Shown here one piece after another: positions 6,570 through 16,001 of a stretch of DNA of 64,000 nucleotides. Under the pieces are notes generated by a model. That model was not told the DNA's origin, searched no databases, and was given only the letters and a program-made list of their open reading frames with translations. The stretch is from Peptoclostridium litorale DSM 5388 (GTDB taxonomy: Bacteria; Bacillota; Clostridia; Peptostreptococcales; Peptostreptococcaceae), in contig NZ_FSRH01000007.1 of the NCBI RefSeq assembly GCF_900141635.1, positions 1 to 64,000 of the forward strand. The letters run 5' to 3'. How positions within the stretch are numbered: position 1 is the first letter of the stretch; every line of letters starts with the position of its first letter. Both the position numbers and the translations under genes were made by a program.

Positions 6570-8564
6570 CTATTTTATTGGAAGGCTTACCTTGAATGTG
6601 CTTCCCTCTCCGTATTTGCTGTCAACGCTTATTTCCCCACCGCATTTGTTGACTTCGCTGTATACTACATAAAGCCCAAGGCCTGTTCCCTTTCCCGGCG
6701 CCTTTGTAGTAAAAAACGGGGTGAATATGCTTTCAACATCCTCTTTCTTTATGCCGTATCCCGTATCCCTTACCTCTATGATGAGATTATCTTCGGAAAT
6801 ATCACACACAGCCTCAATGCTTCCTCTTTTTTCAATTGAATCTATCGCATTTGATACAAGATTCATAAGTACGTGCTTTAGCGATTCTTGGTTTATACTG
6901 CATTCAAGTTCATCGCTGCACGTAACCTCATGCTGTATGCCTTTTTGCTGCATTGGCTTTGTATAGAGTTTGAATATGGATTTTATCAAGCTTTTTATAT
7001 TCGTATTGGCCACAGTATTGGGGGTGAGCCTTGAAAAATTCAGCAGATTTTCTATTATTCCGCTTGCCCTTTCGACAGAAACTTCTATGGCCGCTGCCGA
7101 TTCACTTATTTTATCACCGTCATATGGATTCATTTTTATGAGATATGCATGACTTCTTATTATTCCCAGAGGATTCCTTATCTCATGTGCCACACCACCG
7201 GCAAGCTGACCTACTGCGACCATCTTGTCTTCATGAAGCAGCATCTTCTCGCTCACCTTTATGCTCGTGACATCCTTTATAACCGTAAGCACCCTTTGTA
7301 TCTCATCTGAATTTTCGCTTATCGGAAATGTATTCACGCTGAATATGCTTTTGCCACACCTGTACTCCTTGCTTATACCAAGTCCATTTTTGAAAGTACC
7401 CCGTATTATTCTCTTTGCATATTCCCAGCATGGAAAATCTATTGAATTTTCATAATTCTTTCCTATTATATAATCCCTGCTTTCTCTGATTTTGCCGCAG
7501 AGTGACTCGTTGGCAAGGACCACCTTTCCCGTCTTGTCTACAACCACCATATAATCCGTAAATCCGTCAAATGTGGCTATAAGGTCATTTTTACTCGAAT
7601 TTAGCTGCATGGTCCTCTTTTCAACTTCCTTTTTAAGCTGATTGTTCCAGATATAAAACATATACGATATCACTGCAAGTGCTGAAACTGATGAAAGGAG
7701 TATCGAAAAAGCCTTTTCACGGTTTTGTGATCCTGTTATTGAATATGCGCCAAACCATTTTTCCTGTATCTTTTCCATTGTATTTCTCTTTTCAAGTTCC
7801 GATATGCTCTTGTTGAGTATTGAAAGAAGCTCTTTTTGAGATTTCGGCACAGCAAGTACCGCATTTTCTTCGTAAAGCGGCTTTTCCGCAAATCCTATGC
7901 TGTTTTTAATTCCAAGCTCTGAAGCCGTGAACTTTATTACAGGCTCGTCCCCTACTACTATGTCCACCTCTCCCATTTTGAGCTTCAAAAGTGCCTCGCT
8001 CATGTTTTGAGTTTGCACTATATGGGCCTCCAGTGCATTTACCATTAAAAATTCCACCGCATAGTCTGACGCTTGAACCGCTATACTTTTGCCTTTCAAA
8101 TCCGATAGTCTCCTTACGTCTTCTTTTCCTCGGATAAATGCCGCCGTTCCCCTCAATTTGTATATGGGCTTTGAAAAATTGAAACTGAGGCTTCTTGCTG
8201 GAGATCCTATCATGTCTATGCAGTCTGCATCTCCATTTTTCACGCTTTCATATGCCTTGTTCCACGAGGCCTCGGGCCTGATTTTTATTTTGGTCTCCAG
8301 ATTTATTGAAAGCGCATTCATATAGTCAACTATTACTCCCTGGTACTGGCCGTTTTCACTGTCTATATACCTCAGAGGCGGAGAATTGTAGTCGGAGCAA
8401 TATACTATATCCCCATGGTTTTCAATCCAGAGCTCTTCATCTACTGAAAGCCTATGGTCTTCATTTATGAGCTCAATTATATTCTTATCGTATTCAAGGT
8501 TCACATATAGATTTACTATTATGATCAATATCACCAGTGCAGCTGCATAAGTCTTTTTATTCAT
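6570..8564 (-). CDS. Sensor histidine kinase with extracellular solute-binding (SBP_bac_3-like) domain
   Basis: A 664-residue membrane sensor. A first transmembrane helix lies at about 6-22. Residues about 45-275 form a periplasmic-type binding domain like those of amino acid ABC systems (YCSDYNSPPLRYID, then GKSIAVQASDYAVEFL, then VDIVVGDEPV). A second membrane helix follows near 285-305, then a PAS domain (about 325-440), the dimerisation/phosphoacceptor box VAHEIRNPLG, and an HATPase domain with NLVSNAIDSI, VRDTGYGI and GKGTGLGL. The GGAAGG ribosome binding site overlaps the end of yjbQ, and the response regulator follows directly. I infer that the binding domain senses the reductase substrate or a related amino acid outside the cell. 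The ligand is not identifiable from sequence. Confidence 0.93.
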   Translation of the reverse strand: MNKKTYAAALVILIIIVNLYVNLEYDKNIIELINEDHRLSVDEELWIENHGDIVYCSDYNSPPLRYIDSENGQYQGVIVDYMNALSINLETKIKIRPEASWNKAYESVKNGDADCIDMIGSPARSLSFNFSKPIYKLRGTAAFIRGKEDVRRLSDLKGKSIAVQASDYAVEFLMVNALEAHIVQTQNMSEALLKLKMGEVDIVVGDEPVIKFTASELGIKNSIGFAEKPLYEENAVLAVPKSQKELLSILNKSISELEKRNTMEKIQEKWFGAYSITGSQNREKAFSILLSSVSALAVISYMFYIWNNQLKKEVEKRTMQLNSSKNDLIATFDGFTDYMVVVDKTGKVVLANESLCGKIRESRDYIIGKNYENSIDFPCWEYAKRIIRGTFKNGLGISKEYRCGKSIFSVNTFPISENSDEIQRVLTVIKDVTSIKVSEKMLLHEDKMVAVGQLAGGVAHEIRNPLGIIRSHAYLIKMNPYDGDKISESAAAIEVSVERASGIIENLLNFSRLTPNTVANTNIKSLIKSIFKLYTKPMQQKGIQHEVTCSDELECSINQESLKHVLMNLVSNAIDSIEKRGSIEAVCDISEDNLIIEVRDTGYGIKKEDVESIFTPFFTTKAPGKGTGLGLYVVYSEVNKCGGEISVDSKYGEGSTFKVSLPIK

Positions 8565-8568
8565 ATCT

Positions 8569-8967
8569 TTAGCCTTCCATTATTTTCACTATCAGTTTTC
8601 TGTTTCTCGGACCGTCAAATTCGCAAAAATATATCCCCTGCCATGTTCCAAGCAGAAGCCTCCCATCCCTTATGATTACGGTTTCACTGGCTCCTATGAG
8701 GCTTGATTTTATATGCGCCGCGGAGTTCCCCTCGAAGTGGCTGTATCCATCGCAGTGAGGTACTGTTTTGTCAAGTTCCCTTATTATGTCGGCTCTTACA
8801 TCAGTATCGGCATTTTCATTTATTGTAACCGCGGCCGTTGTATGGGGCACAAATATTGTACACAGCCCGTCTGACACACTGCTGTGCCTTAACATCTCAT
8901 CTACCTCTCTAGTTATGTCTATGAACTGGTCTCTTGAATATGTGCTTATTTTAATCTCCCTTGTCAT
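8569..8967 (-). CDS. yjbQ: YjbQ-family protein (UPF0047)
   Basis: A 132-residue protein of the YjbQ/UPF0047 fold. It contains the conserved stretches CTIFVPHTTAAVTINENAD and SAAHIKSSLIGAS, and near the end LGTWQGIYFCEFDGPR, the family signature. The start at 8967 follows a GAGGAGG ribosome binding site; 27 further upstream codons in frame have no such site. Family members have been linked to a weak thiamine-phosphate synthase activity, but a physiological function is not settled. It is the first gene of an apparent operon with the sensor kinase and the sigma-54 activator. Whether that link is functional or only positional is unknown. Confidence 0.92.
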   Translation of the reverse strand: MTREIKISTYSRDQFIDITREVDEMLRHSSVSDGLCTIFVPHTTAAVTINENADTDVRADIIRELDKTVPHCDGYSHFEGNSAAHIKSSLIGASETVIIRDGRLLLGTWQGIYFCEFDGPRNRKLIVKIMEG

Positions 8968-9208
8968 TTTTTCCTCCTCAAAAACATATTTGTAAAGTGA
9001 ATATAGCCTATTTAACAATATTATAGTACCCATAAAAGGCATATACAAATTTTATAAACGGATTTTACATGATTCCGTTAAAATTCATATATATATTTTC
9101 CACTTATCCAATTGAAATATCAGTTATATATATAAAAATGGGTATCAATATTTGAAAGTTTATGGGTAATTATATAAATATAAATAAATTTGAAAGGAGT
9201 GCAGCAAA

Positions 9209-10024
9209 ATGGTAAAAAACAAATACCTGCTTTTCGTCATAAATACTGTCCATAACTCAATCAAATCCTTTGGAATGATATTCGAAAAAGCAATATGGTT
9301 CATTTTTAAGTATTCCAAATTCAAAAGCATATTAAGAAATGACTACGGCATAACAAGAATAAATTCATTAAATCCGTCGAGCTGGAAAAAAAACGCAAAA
9401 TATTTCAAAGCGGAAAACGACTCTGGTCAAAAATACTTCGTGAAGGTTGTTCGGTGGGGAAACCAAATTGAAAATGAGTATGCCGTTTTGAGCGAAATAG
9501 ACAGGCTATTCGATGAGTACAGTGGAAATTTTCCGCGCTATGTGGGTCATCTAAACAATGAATGGATAAGCTTCATAGTGGTAAATTGGATAGACGGGTG
9601 TACATTAGATGAATTCTTGTCTGACAACGAAGGCTTGTCTGACAACATAAAAAATGACTTGTACAGCCAGCTTTGCACTATTTTGAATATAATTCAATTT
9701 ATCGAAATTGTTCACAGGGACATCAAACCCCAAAATTTCATGGTTGAGAAAAACGGTGATGATTTAAAAGTAATATTGATAGACTTCGCATTTGCAATAG
9801 GCTGCTGCGGCAACAGCCGGAATGTAAAGCTTTATGAGGTTGTCAACAAATACAACCCCTTGAGATTTGTTGGCGAGCACTATAAGCCAAGTGTTCTTCA
9901 CTGGGATGATGCGTATGCCTTTCTCAAAATCTCAAATCAATACAATATCACAAATAATCCTGCCTTTTTCAGCGAAAGGGTGAACAAATGCTATTACAGT
10001 ATTGAAATGGATTCTCTCGATTAA
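9209..10024 (+). CDS. Solitary protein-kinase-fold (PKL) protein
   Basis: A 271-residue protein with kinase landmarks in order: a lysine in YFVKVV (about residue 76), a glutamate in IENEYAVL (helix C), a hinge FIVVNWIDGCTL, the catalytic loop IVHRDIKPQNFMV, and a metal-binding segment VILIDFAFA. The last motif is DFA where eukaryotic-type kinases have DFG. No clear glycine-rich loop is visible and the C-lobe is short. It thus resembles the lipopolysaccharide-core/InaA kinase group or small-molecule kinases more than Hanks-type Ser/Thr kinases. The N-terminus is hydrophobic and amphipathic, which may attach it to the membrane. A GAAAGGAGTG ribosome binding site precedes the ATG. It stands alone on the plus strand between minus-strand genes, and its substrate is unknown. 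Confidence 0.75.
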   Translation: MVKNKYLLFVINTVHNSIKSFGMIFEKAIWFIFKYSKFKSILRNDYGITRINSLNPSSWKKNAKYFKAENDSGQKYFVKVVRWGNQIENEYAVLSEIDRLFDEYSGNFPRYVGHLNNEWISFIVVNWIDGCTLDEFLSDNEGLSDNIKNDLYSQLCTILNIIQFIEIVHRDIKPQNFMVEKNGDDLKVILIDFAFAIGCCGNSRNVKLYEVVNKYNPLRFVGEHYKPSVLHWDDAYAFLKISNQYNITNNPAFFSERVNKCYYSIEMDSLD

Positions 10025-10057
10025 TGTGAATACTATGGCGTCTATGTAGATATGCTC

Positions 10058-10091
10058 AATTAAGGCCTGGATATATATCCAGGCCTTAATT
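10058..10091. terminator. Bidirectional terminator between the kinase gene and pepF
   Basis: AATTAAGGCCTGG-ATATATAT-CCAGGCCTTAATT is a 13-bp stem lying between the convergent stops at 10024 and 10091, able to serve both strands. Confidence 0.85.
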
Positions 10092-11779
10092 TAAATTTCA
10101 CAATATGAGTATATTATCTCCTGCGCCGTCTGGGCCGCCATTTTTACAGCCTCCTCTTCAAACGGCGAATCAAGTCCTGCGCTTTTTACAATATCCATAA
10201 ACGACATGCTCCCTCCGATTCTGCAGAGCTTTTCATAGTCAATCCACGCAGACTCCCTGTCACCTCTAAACCTTTTTAAAAACTGTATTGCGCATATTCC
10301 TGCAAGCACATAGTCAATATAGTAGAAAGGGTTCTTGAATATGTGCCCCTGCTGGTACCAGTATGTCCCGCTTTCCAAAAACTCGTTTCCATCGTAGTCC
10401 CTGTGAGGAAGGTACTCTCTTTCAAGCCTTCTCCACACATCATTTCTTTCGCTTTCAGACATGCCTGGATTTTCATATACAACATGCTGGAATTCGTCTA
10501 CAAGCGCTCCGTATGGAAGAAACAGCACCGCCTCGCTTATGTGTCCAAGCCTGTACTTGTCTGCATCTTCTCCAAAAAACATATCCATCCAAGGCCACGT
10601 CAAAAATTCCATGCTCATCGAGTGTATTTCGCAAGCATCAAGCGTCGGGAACGAGTACTCTGCAATATTGAAATCTTTGCTCATGTGCATTTGGAATGCA
10701 TGTCCTGCCTCATGCGTAAGGACATCTATGTCGTCTATTGTCCCGTTGAAATTCGAAAATATGAAAGGAGTATTGTATTTCGGAATATATGTGCAGTATC
10801 CTCCGGGAGACTTCCCTTGCTTTGACAAAAGATCCATAAGTCCATTTTGAACCATGTTCCTGAAAAAGCTTCCAGCCTCTTTTGATATCCCTTCATACAT
10901 ACTAATTCCAAGCCTGAGCATTTCCTTTTCGCCCGCAATAAGTTTTGCGTTTCCGTCCTTAAACTGCACGCTCTCGTCGTAATATTTAAGCTCCTTCAGA
11001 TTAAGTCTTTTTTTCTGGAGCTGCCTGAGTCTCGTGCATAAGGGGACTATATGCTTTTTGACTGATTCCCTAAGCTTTGCAACATCCAATGGGCCATAGT
11101 CTGTCCTTCCCATCCTGTCATAGGCAAGCCCTGTAAAGCTTTGATATCCAAGCCTTTCTGCAATTCCACTTCTGACCTCCACAAGCTGCGTGTAAATAGA
11201 GTCGAATTCCTCTTTGTTTTTTTCAAAAAATGAATACCTTGCGCTGTTTGCCTTTTTTCTCACGTCCCTATCGAGAGACATCTGGTGATACCTCATCTGT
11301 GAAAGCGTGTTAATTTGACCTTCAAATTCAATCTTAGCCGATGATAGAAGCTTTGTGTACTGCGTACAGAGCTTGTTTTCCATTTTCATGTCCTCAATTA
11401 CGCAGTCTGAAAATATCCTTGTCTTTAGATTCGCAAGGTTTAAAAGCTGCTCTCCCAAATGCGCTTTTAATTCATTTGCAAATTTCGATCCCGCCAGCGC
11501 AAAATAGTAGCTGTTTATGAGCCCTTCATACATCGGCGTGATATCGTCGTAAAACTCCTGCTCTGCTTTATACAATTCATCTTCCGTATCCATTGTATTC
11601 CTTATATATGCTATTTGCTGCTGGGTTTCAAATTCAGCCCTCAAATCATTTATATCCCGCACCGCAGCCAGCGCATCATCGGCGCTCTTTGAATCCCCAA
11701 TACTTTGTACAAGTCTTTGAAATTCCAGCTGGACCTTTTCAAACGACGGCCTTTCGTATTTGTATTCACTAAATTTCAT
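10091..11779 (-). CDS. pepF: M3-family oligoendopeptidase
   Basis: A 562-residue cytoplasmic zinc metallopeptidase. The HExxH-type site reads DVLTHEAGHAFQMH (about residue 350), with the downstream glutamate motif near DACEIHSMSMEFLTWPW. Length and architecture match the M3B oligoendopeptidase F group, which degrades short peptides of roughly 6-20 residues in the cytoplasm. This is a useful activity for a peptide- and amino-acid-fermenting organism. AGGAGG lies before the ATG. No signal peptide is present. It is apparently monocistronic: yitT upstream is about 65 bases away in the same orientation and read-through is possible. Confidence 0.93.
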   Translation of the reverse strand: MKFSEYKYERPSFEKVQLEFQRLVQSIGDSKSADDALAAVRDINDLRAEFETQQQIAYIRNTMDTEDELYKAEQEFYDDITPMYEGLINSYYFALAGSKFANELKAHLGEQLLNLANLKTRIFSDCVIEDMKMENKLCTQYTKLLSSAKIEFEGQINTLSQMRYHQMSLDRDVRKKANSARYSFFEKNKEEFDSIYTQLVEVRSGIAERLGYQSFTGLAYDRMGRTDYGPLDVAKLRESVKKHIVPLCTRLRQLQKKRLNLKELKYYDESVQFKDGNAKLIAGEKEMLRLGISMYEGISKEAGSFFRNMVQNGLMDLLSKQGKSPGGYCTYIPKYNTPFIFSNFNGTIDDIDVLTHEAGHAFQMHMSKDFNIAEYSFPTLDACEIHSMSMEFLTWPWMDMFFGEDADKYRLGHISEAVLFLPYGALVDEFQHVVYENPGMSESERNDVWRRLEREYLPHRDYDGNEFLESGTYWYQQGHIFKNPFYYIDYVLAGICAIQFLKRFRGDRESAWIDYEKLCRIGGSMSFMDIVKSAGLDSPFEEEAVKMAAQTAQEIIYSYCEI

Positions 11780-11845
11780 ATTGTACCTCCTAAAAAAATT
11801 GCCAATGCGCAGAAAAATTTTTCCGCCGCATCAGCAATATACATT

Positions 11846-12700
11846 TTACGCTATTTCTATAAACCCTTCTCCAAGGACTTCATGGACATTTTGAACAGTT
11901 ATAAATGCCCTCTTGTCAATCTTCTTTATGAACTCCCTTAGCCTTATGAACTGCTTTGTATCCACTACTGTCATTATGACAGTTTTTTCATCTTCTGTAA
12001 ACGCCCCTTTTGCATCGTATATTGTGGCGCTTCTGTCGAGGTCCTTCATTATAAACTCCATTATGGCTTCTTTTTCGCTGCTTATTATTGTAATCTGTTT
12101 GCACATGTTGAAGCCCTCTATGAACCTGTCTATTATTATGCTGTTCATAACAAGGCCCACAAGAGCATACATACCCTTTTCTATTCCAAAAGTCCCTATC
12201 GCAAAAACCGTTATTAATGCATCCGCCATCAATACCGACTTTCCTATGTTGAACTTTAAGTACTTGTTTATTATCTTTGCTATTATGTCCGTGCCTCCGG
12301 TAGAAGCGTTCCTGTTGAACGCAAGAGACATTCCAAATCCGGTGAGTATTATCCCTATTACAAGCTGTATGAAAATATCATCGCTCAGAGGCTTTTGTAT
12401 GGGCATGACTTTTTCAAAAAATAGTATAATCCCTGAGAGCATGAAGCTGCAATATATTGTCTTTCCTCCAAATATGGGTCCTATTATAAGTATCCCAGCG
12501 GTAAACAGTATAATTTCCATTCCTATCATAAGAATTCCCATGGGAATAGACGGGAAGTACGAGTTTATTATTATAGCAAGGCCGCTTATACCTCCTGCCG
12601 CTATTTCATTTGGTGCAAGAAAATAGTACAGTCCCACCGCAACAAAAATCGCCCCCAGTGTTATTACCGCCATATCAATTATTTTTTCTTTCATTAACAT
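11846..12700 (-). CDS. YitT-family membrane protein (DUF161 + DUF2179)
   Basis: A 284-residue protein with five or six hydrophobic segments in the first 200 residues, including GLYYFLAPNEIAAGGISGLA, the YitT signature, and FNRNASTGGTDIIAKIINKY. A soluble C-terminal DUF2179 domain of about 80 residues follows (CKQITIISSEKEAIMEFI). The start at 12700 follows GGGAG by five bases; a longer frame exists without a site. Function of the family is not established, though anion or organic acid transport has been suggested for relatives. It lies between the pan operon terminator and pepF. Confidence 0.88.
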   Translation of the reverse strand: MLMKEKIIDMAVITLGAIFVAVGLYYFLAPNEIAAGGISGLAIIINSYFPSIPMGILMIGMEIILFTAGILIIGPIFGGKTIYCSFMLSGIILFFEKVMPIQKPLSDDIFIQLVIGIILTGFGMSLAFNRNASTGGTDIIAKIINKYLKFNIGKSVLMADALITVFAIGTFGIEKGMYALVGLVMNSIIIDRFIEGFNMCKQITIISSEKEAIMEFIMKDLDRSATIYDAKGAFTEDEKTVIMTVVDTKQFIRLREFIKKIDKRAFITVQNVHEVLGEGFIEIA

Positions 12701-12732
12701 CCAAACTCCCTTCACATTATATTTTTGCTGCA

Positions 12733-12781
12733 GAAAAAAAGACAGATAATAAGATAGCATTATATGCTAAATTATTATCTG
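12733..12781 (-). terminator. Terminator of the pan operon
   Basis: On the minus strand CAGATAATAA/TTATTATCTG forms an outer stem with an inner TAGCAT/ATGCTA stem, followed by TCTTTTTTTC. It lies about 140 bases after the panD stop, before yitT. Confidence 0.8.
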
Positions 12782-12922
12782 CCTCTGCTATACGACGTAC
12801 AGAAAGACTCTTTTAAGAAACCTCTTTAAAACTTATCTTTACATATAATTTTTTTGTTACATACCTATAATCCAATGATACCCGTATTCCCTCTGCTTGT
12901 CAACACATGTCAATTAAAATTG

Positions 12923-13306
12923 TTATCTGGTTTCCCCGTGCGTCTCACCGTCTGAAATCTCTGCAATTTTGTTGTCCTCATCTAAAAATACAACCTTCGG
13001 CTTAAAACTCATTGCCTTTTCATCTTCAATCCAGCAGTATGCTATTATTATGACCTTGTCCCCGGGCTGCACAAGCCTTGCTGCCGCCCCATTGAGGCAT
13101 ATCACCCCGCTCTCCCTTTCACCTTCTATTACATATGTTTCAAGCCTTGCCCCATTGTTGTTGTTTACTATCTGAACCCTTTCCCCTGGGTATATGCCAG
13201 CGGCCTCCATCAGATCCTTATCTATAGTTATGCTGCCCACATAGTTTAAATCCGCCTGCGTTACCGTCGCCCTGTGAAGCTTTCCCTTGAACATGTTTAC
13301 CAGCAT
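12923..13306 (-). CDS. panD: Aspartate 1-decarboxylase
   Basis: A 127-residue pyruvoyl enzyme that decarboxylates L-aspartate to beta-alanine for pantothenate synthesis. The self-cleavage site is seen as NYVGSITID, where Gly-Ser scission makes the pyruvoyl group on the serine. Further family landmarks are [40 protein letters not shown] and the [11 protein letters not shown] end. The ATG overlaps the panC stop by one base (TAATG), indicating translational coupling. It is the last gene of panG-panB-panC-panD. Confidence 0.96.
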   Translation of the reverse strand: MLVNMFKGKLHRATVTQADLNYVGSITIDKDLMEAAGIYPGERVQIVNNNNGARLETYVIEGERESGVICLNGAAARLVQPGDKVIIIAYCWIEDEKAMSFKPKVVFLDEDNKIAEISDGETHGETR

Positions 13307-14157
13307 TATTCGACCTCCAGTATTATATTGTCTATAAGCCTAGTCTTTCCGACTCTTACCGCAAGCGCAACAAGCACCCTTCCTCTTATGACTTCCAAAT
13401 CTTCCATGCTGTCTGCATCCACTATTTCCACATAGTCTATATCTGCGCTTTTGACACCTGAAATCCCGCTCTTTATATGGCTTTTTATATTTGAAGCGTC
13501 CCTTTTTCCTGACATTATCATCTCTTTTGCTTCAAAAAGCGATCTTGAAAGCACAAGCGCATCCATTCTCTCGCCGGGCGAAAGGTATGTGTTTCTCGAA
13601 CTCATTGCAAGCCCGTCCTCTTCCCTGACTATTGGGCATGATACTATCTCCACGTCCATGTTTAAATCCTCTGCCATTCTCCTTACCACCGCAACCTGCT
13701 GGGCGTCCTTTTGCCCGAAATATGCGCGCTGCGGCTGGACTATGTTGAAAAGCTTTGCTAGCACGGTTGCAACCCCCCTGAAGTGTCCGGGTCTTGAAGC
13801 TCCGCAAAGCCCCCTTGTAATGCTTCCCTCGACATCCACATATGTCGAATATCCCTTCGGATACATGTCCACAGACTGAGGCGCGAATATTATATCGGCT
13901 CCCTTCTCTTTGCAAAGAGCCTCATCCCTTTCAATATTCCTCGGGTACGAGTCTAGGTCTTCTCCCGCTCCAAACTGGGTCGGGTTTACAAATATACTGA
14001 CTGCTACAATGTCATTTTCCCCTCTAGCCTTTTCTATAAGTGACATATGCCCATTGTGAAGGTATCCCATTGTTGGAACAAAGCCTATGCTCTTTCCCTG
14101 AAGCTTCAAGCTTTTGATTTTTTCGCTCATTTCATTTGGCTTGTTTATTATTATCAT
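13306..14157 (-). CDS. panC: Pantothenate synthetase (pantoate-beta-alanine ligase)
   Basis: A 283-residue cytoplasmic ligase joining pantoate and beta-alanine with ATP. The nucleotidyltransferase HIGH-type motif appears as [11 protein letters not shown], and the second ATP motif as [10 protein letters not shown]. Pantoate-binding segments [18 protein letters not shown] and [15 protein letters not shown] are intact. GGAGGTG precedes the ATG. It follows panB by 12 bases and couples to panD. Length is normal for the family. Confidence 0.97.
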   Translation of the reverse strand: MIIINKPNEMSEKIKSLKLQGKSIGFVPTMGYLHNGHMSLIEKARGENDIVAVSIFVNPTQFGAGEDLDSYPRNIERDEALCKEKGADIIFAPQSVDMYPKGYSTYVDVEGSITRGLCGASRPGHFRGVATVLAKLFNIVQPQRAYFGQKDAQQVAVVRRMAEDLNMDVEIVSCPIVREEDGLAMSSRNTYLSPGERMDALVLSRSLFEAKEMIMSGKRDASNIKSHIKSGISGVKSADIDYVEIVDADSMEDLEVIRGRVLVALAVRVGKTRLIDNIILEVE

Positions 14158-14169
14158 AATACACCTCCG

Positions 14170-15006
14170 TTAATATAGTCTCTTTAGTTTTTCTTCATCC
14201 ATTGTAAACGAATGGTCTTTGCCTGGAAATCTTCCCGACTTCAATTCATCGATGTAGCCCCTTACGGCACTTATTATATCGTCTTTCATGTTTGCATACT
14301 GCTTTACAAACTTCGGGGTGAAGTCAGTATACATTCCAAGCATGTCCTGGGTCACAAGCACCTGCCCGCCGCATCCCGAACCTGCGCCTATTCCTATTGT
14401 GGGTATGTCGAGTCTTTCTGATATCAGCTGGGCAAGCTGCATAGGTACGCATTCAAGTACTATGCAAAACACTCCGGCCTCCTGCAGCATAAGTGCGTCT
14501 TCAATCATCTTCTTGGCCTTATCCTCTTCCCTGCCCTGGACCTTGAATCCTCCAAGCATGTTTACAGACTGCGGGGTAAGTCCCAAATGCCCAACCACTG
14601 GTATTTGAGCCCTGACTATAGCCTTTACACTGTCTATTATGTCCCTTCCTCCTTCAAGCTTTACCGCGTGTGCCATTCCCTCCTGGATTATCCTGCCTGC
14701 ATTTTTCACGCTTTCCTGCGGGCTTATGTGATATGAAAGAAACGGCATATCCCCTATCACCAGTGCCATTTTTGCCCCCCTTGAAACAGCCCTGCAGTGA
14801 TGGATTATGTCATCAACCGTAACCTGAAGCGTATTTTCATATCCCAATACTACCATTCCAAGTGAATCCCCCACAAGTATGCTGTCCACGCCAGCCTCGT
14901 CAATAAGCCTTGCAGTTGAATAGTCGTATGCTGTAAGCATTGAAATTTTTTCGCCGCTTTGCTTTGCTTTCAAAAACGAGCTAACAGTAAATTTATCGCT
15001 TTTCAT
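14170..15006 (-). CDS. panB: 3-methyl-2-oxobutanoate hydroxymethyltransferase
   Basis: A 278-residue TIM-barrel enzyme that transfers a hydroxymethyl group from methylene-tetrahydrofolate to ketoisovalerate, giving ketopantoate. Landmarks are [59 protein letters not shown] and [15 protein letters not shown]. The start at 15006 sits one base after the panG stop (TAGGATG) with GGGGAG ten bases upstream; the six-codon longer frame would overlap panG. It is the second gene of the pantothenate operon. Confidence 0.97.
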   Translation of the reverse strand: MKSDKFTVSSFLKAKQSGEKISMLTAYDYSTARLIDEAGVDSILVGDSLGMVVLGYENTLQVTVDDIIHHCRAVSRGAKMALVIGDMPFLSYHISPQESVKNAGRIIQEGMAHAVKLEGGRDIIDSVKAIVRAQIPVVGHLGLTPQSVNMLGGFKVQGREEDKAKKMIEDALMLQEAGVFCIVLECVPMQLAQLISERLDIPTIGIGAGSGCGGQVLVTQDMLGMYTDFTPKFVKQYANMKDDIISAVRGYIDELKSGRFPGKDHSFTMDEEKLKRLY

Positions 15007-15007
15007 C

Positions 15008-15883
15008 CTATCTGCACTCCCCATTTAATATTTTTTCTATCTGGTCTGCCTTTTCAATGTCCCTTAGTTTTTTTCTCTTTGAAATTTCAAGTGCTCTTTT
15101 CCCCATTGCACTGTACATGGAAAGCAGATTGCTGTCATATTTATCCGCTATTGCATCAATATGCCTCTTTACGGTTCCCACGTCCCCTCTCGATATCGGG
15201 CCTGTTATGGAATCATCCGCCCCCATTTGAAGCACGTTTGAAAGCGCTCCCTGCGAGAGCCCCCCTATCATTTCAAAAGCCCCCTCTTCGTCAATCCCGG
15301 CAGACTTTAACATGCAAGCGGCAAAATCCACAAGCGCGACAACATAATTCGAAGCCGTGCATGCAGCCGCATGATAAAGCGTCTTTTGAGACTTTTCTAT
15401 GGTATGCACCTTGTTTCCCATCCCTTCAACAAGCATTCTCACCTTTTCATACTCTACGCCGTTGCCTTCAAGTGTGAATACTGCATTTTTAAGCATATGG
15501 ACTGATTTTTCAGTGTCCGCAAACGAGAGCATGGGATGGAGAGAATACGTCCCGCATCCCCTTTCAGAAAGGCCCTCAAGCTCATTTGATGAAAGCGCCC
15601 CGCTCATGTGTACAAAAATCTTTCCTTCCAGTTTGCATTTTAAATCTGAAATATTTCGGGTCACGCCGTATATCGAATCATCCGGAACTGTTATGAAGAC
15701 CATGTCGGCATTTTGTACAATATCCTCATATTTTTCAAACGCGCTAGAGCCTGTCATAACCGCCGCCTGTTCAGCCGATTTGAATCTCTTGCTGGCATAT
15801 CCCGATATTTCAAATCCCCTGCCTTTCAGGTATATCCCGAATGCCTTAGAAACCTTTCCCGCTCCTATAAACCCTATGTTCAC
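15008..15883 (-). CDS. panG: PanG-type ketopantoate reductase (Rossmann + DUF2520)
   Basis: A 291-residue protein with an N-terminal NAD(P) site [16 protein letters not shown] and a C-terminal DUF2520 domain ([10 protein letters not shown], then [18 protein letters not shown]). It is not a classical PanE. DUF2520 proteins named PanG have been reported as an alternative ketopantoate reductase in Francisella and some Firmicutes. The gene is the first of panG-panB-panC-panD, exactly where the missing step (ketopantoate to pantoate) is needed. AGGAGG lies upstream of the ATG. Function is inferred from family and operon. Confidence 0.82.
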   Translation of the reverse strand: MNIGFIGAGKVSKAFGIYLKGRGFEISGYASKRFKSAEQAAVMTGSSAFEKYEDIVQNADMVFITVPDDSIYGVTRNISDLKCKLEGKIFVHMSGALSSNELEGLSERGCGTYSLHPMLSFADTEKSVHMLKNAVFTLEGNGVEYEKVRMLVEGMGNKVHTIEKSQKTLYHAAACTASNYVVALVDFAACMLKSAGIDEEGAFEMIGGLSQGALSNVLQMGADDSITGPISRGDVGTVKRHIDAIADKYDSNLLSMYSAMGKRALEISKRKKLRDIEKADQIEKILNGECR

Positions 15884-15954
15884 TAATTCAACCTCCTGAC
15901 ATTTAATGCACGAAATGGTTTTGGAAATTTCAAACCATATATGTTTTCGAAATC

Positions 15955-16001
15955 AAAAAAGCTCTTTTTGAACCCGAAATTTTCGGACGCAAAAAGAGCT
16001 T
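15955..16001 (-). terminator. Intrinsic terminator in the panG leader (possible attenuator)
   Basis: On the minus strand AAGCTCTTTTTG and CAAAAAGAGCTT form a 12-bp stem with an inner CCGAAA/TTTCGG helix, followed by six T. It lies 75 bases before the panG start with no gene just upstream, so premature termination of the pan mRNA is a natural reading. Confidence 0.7.
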
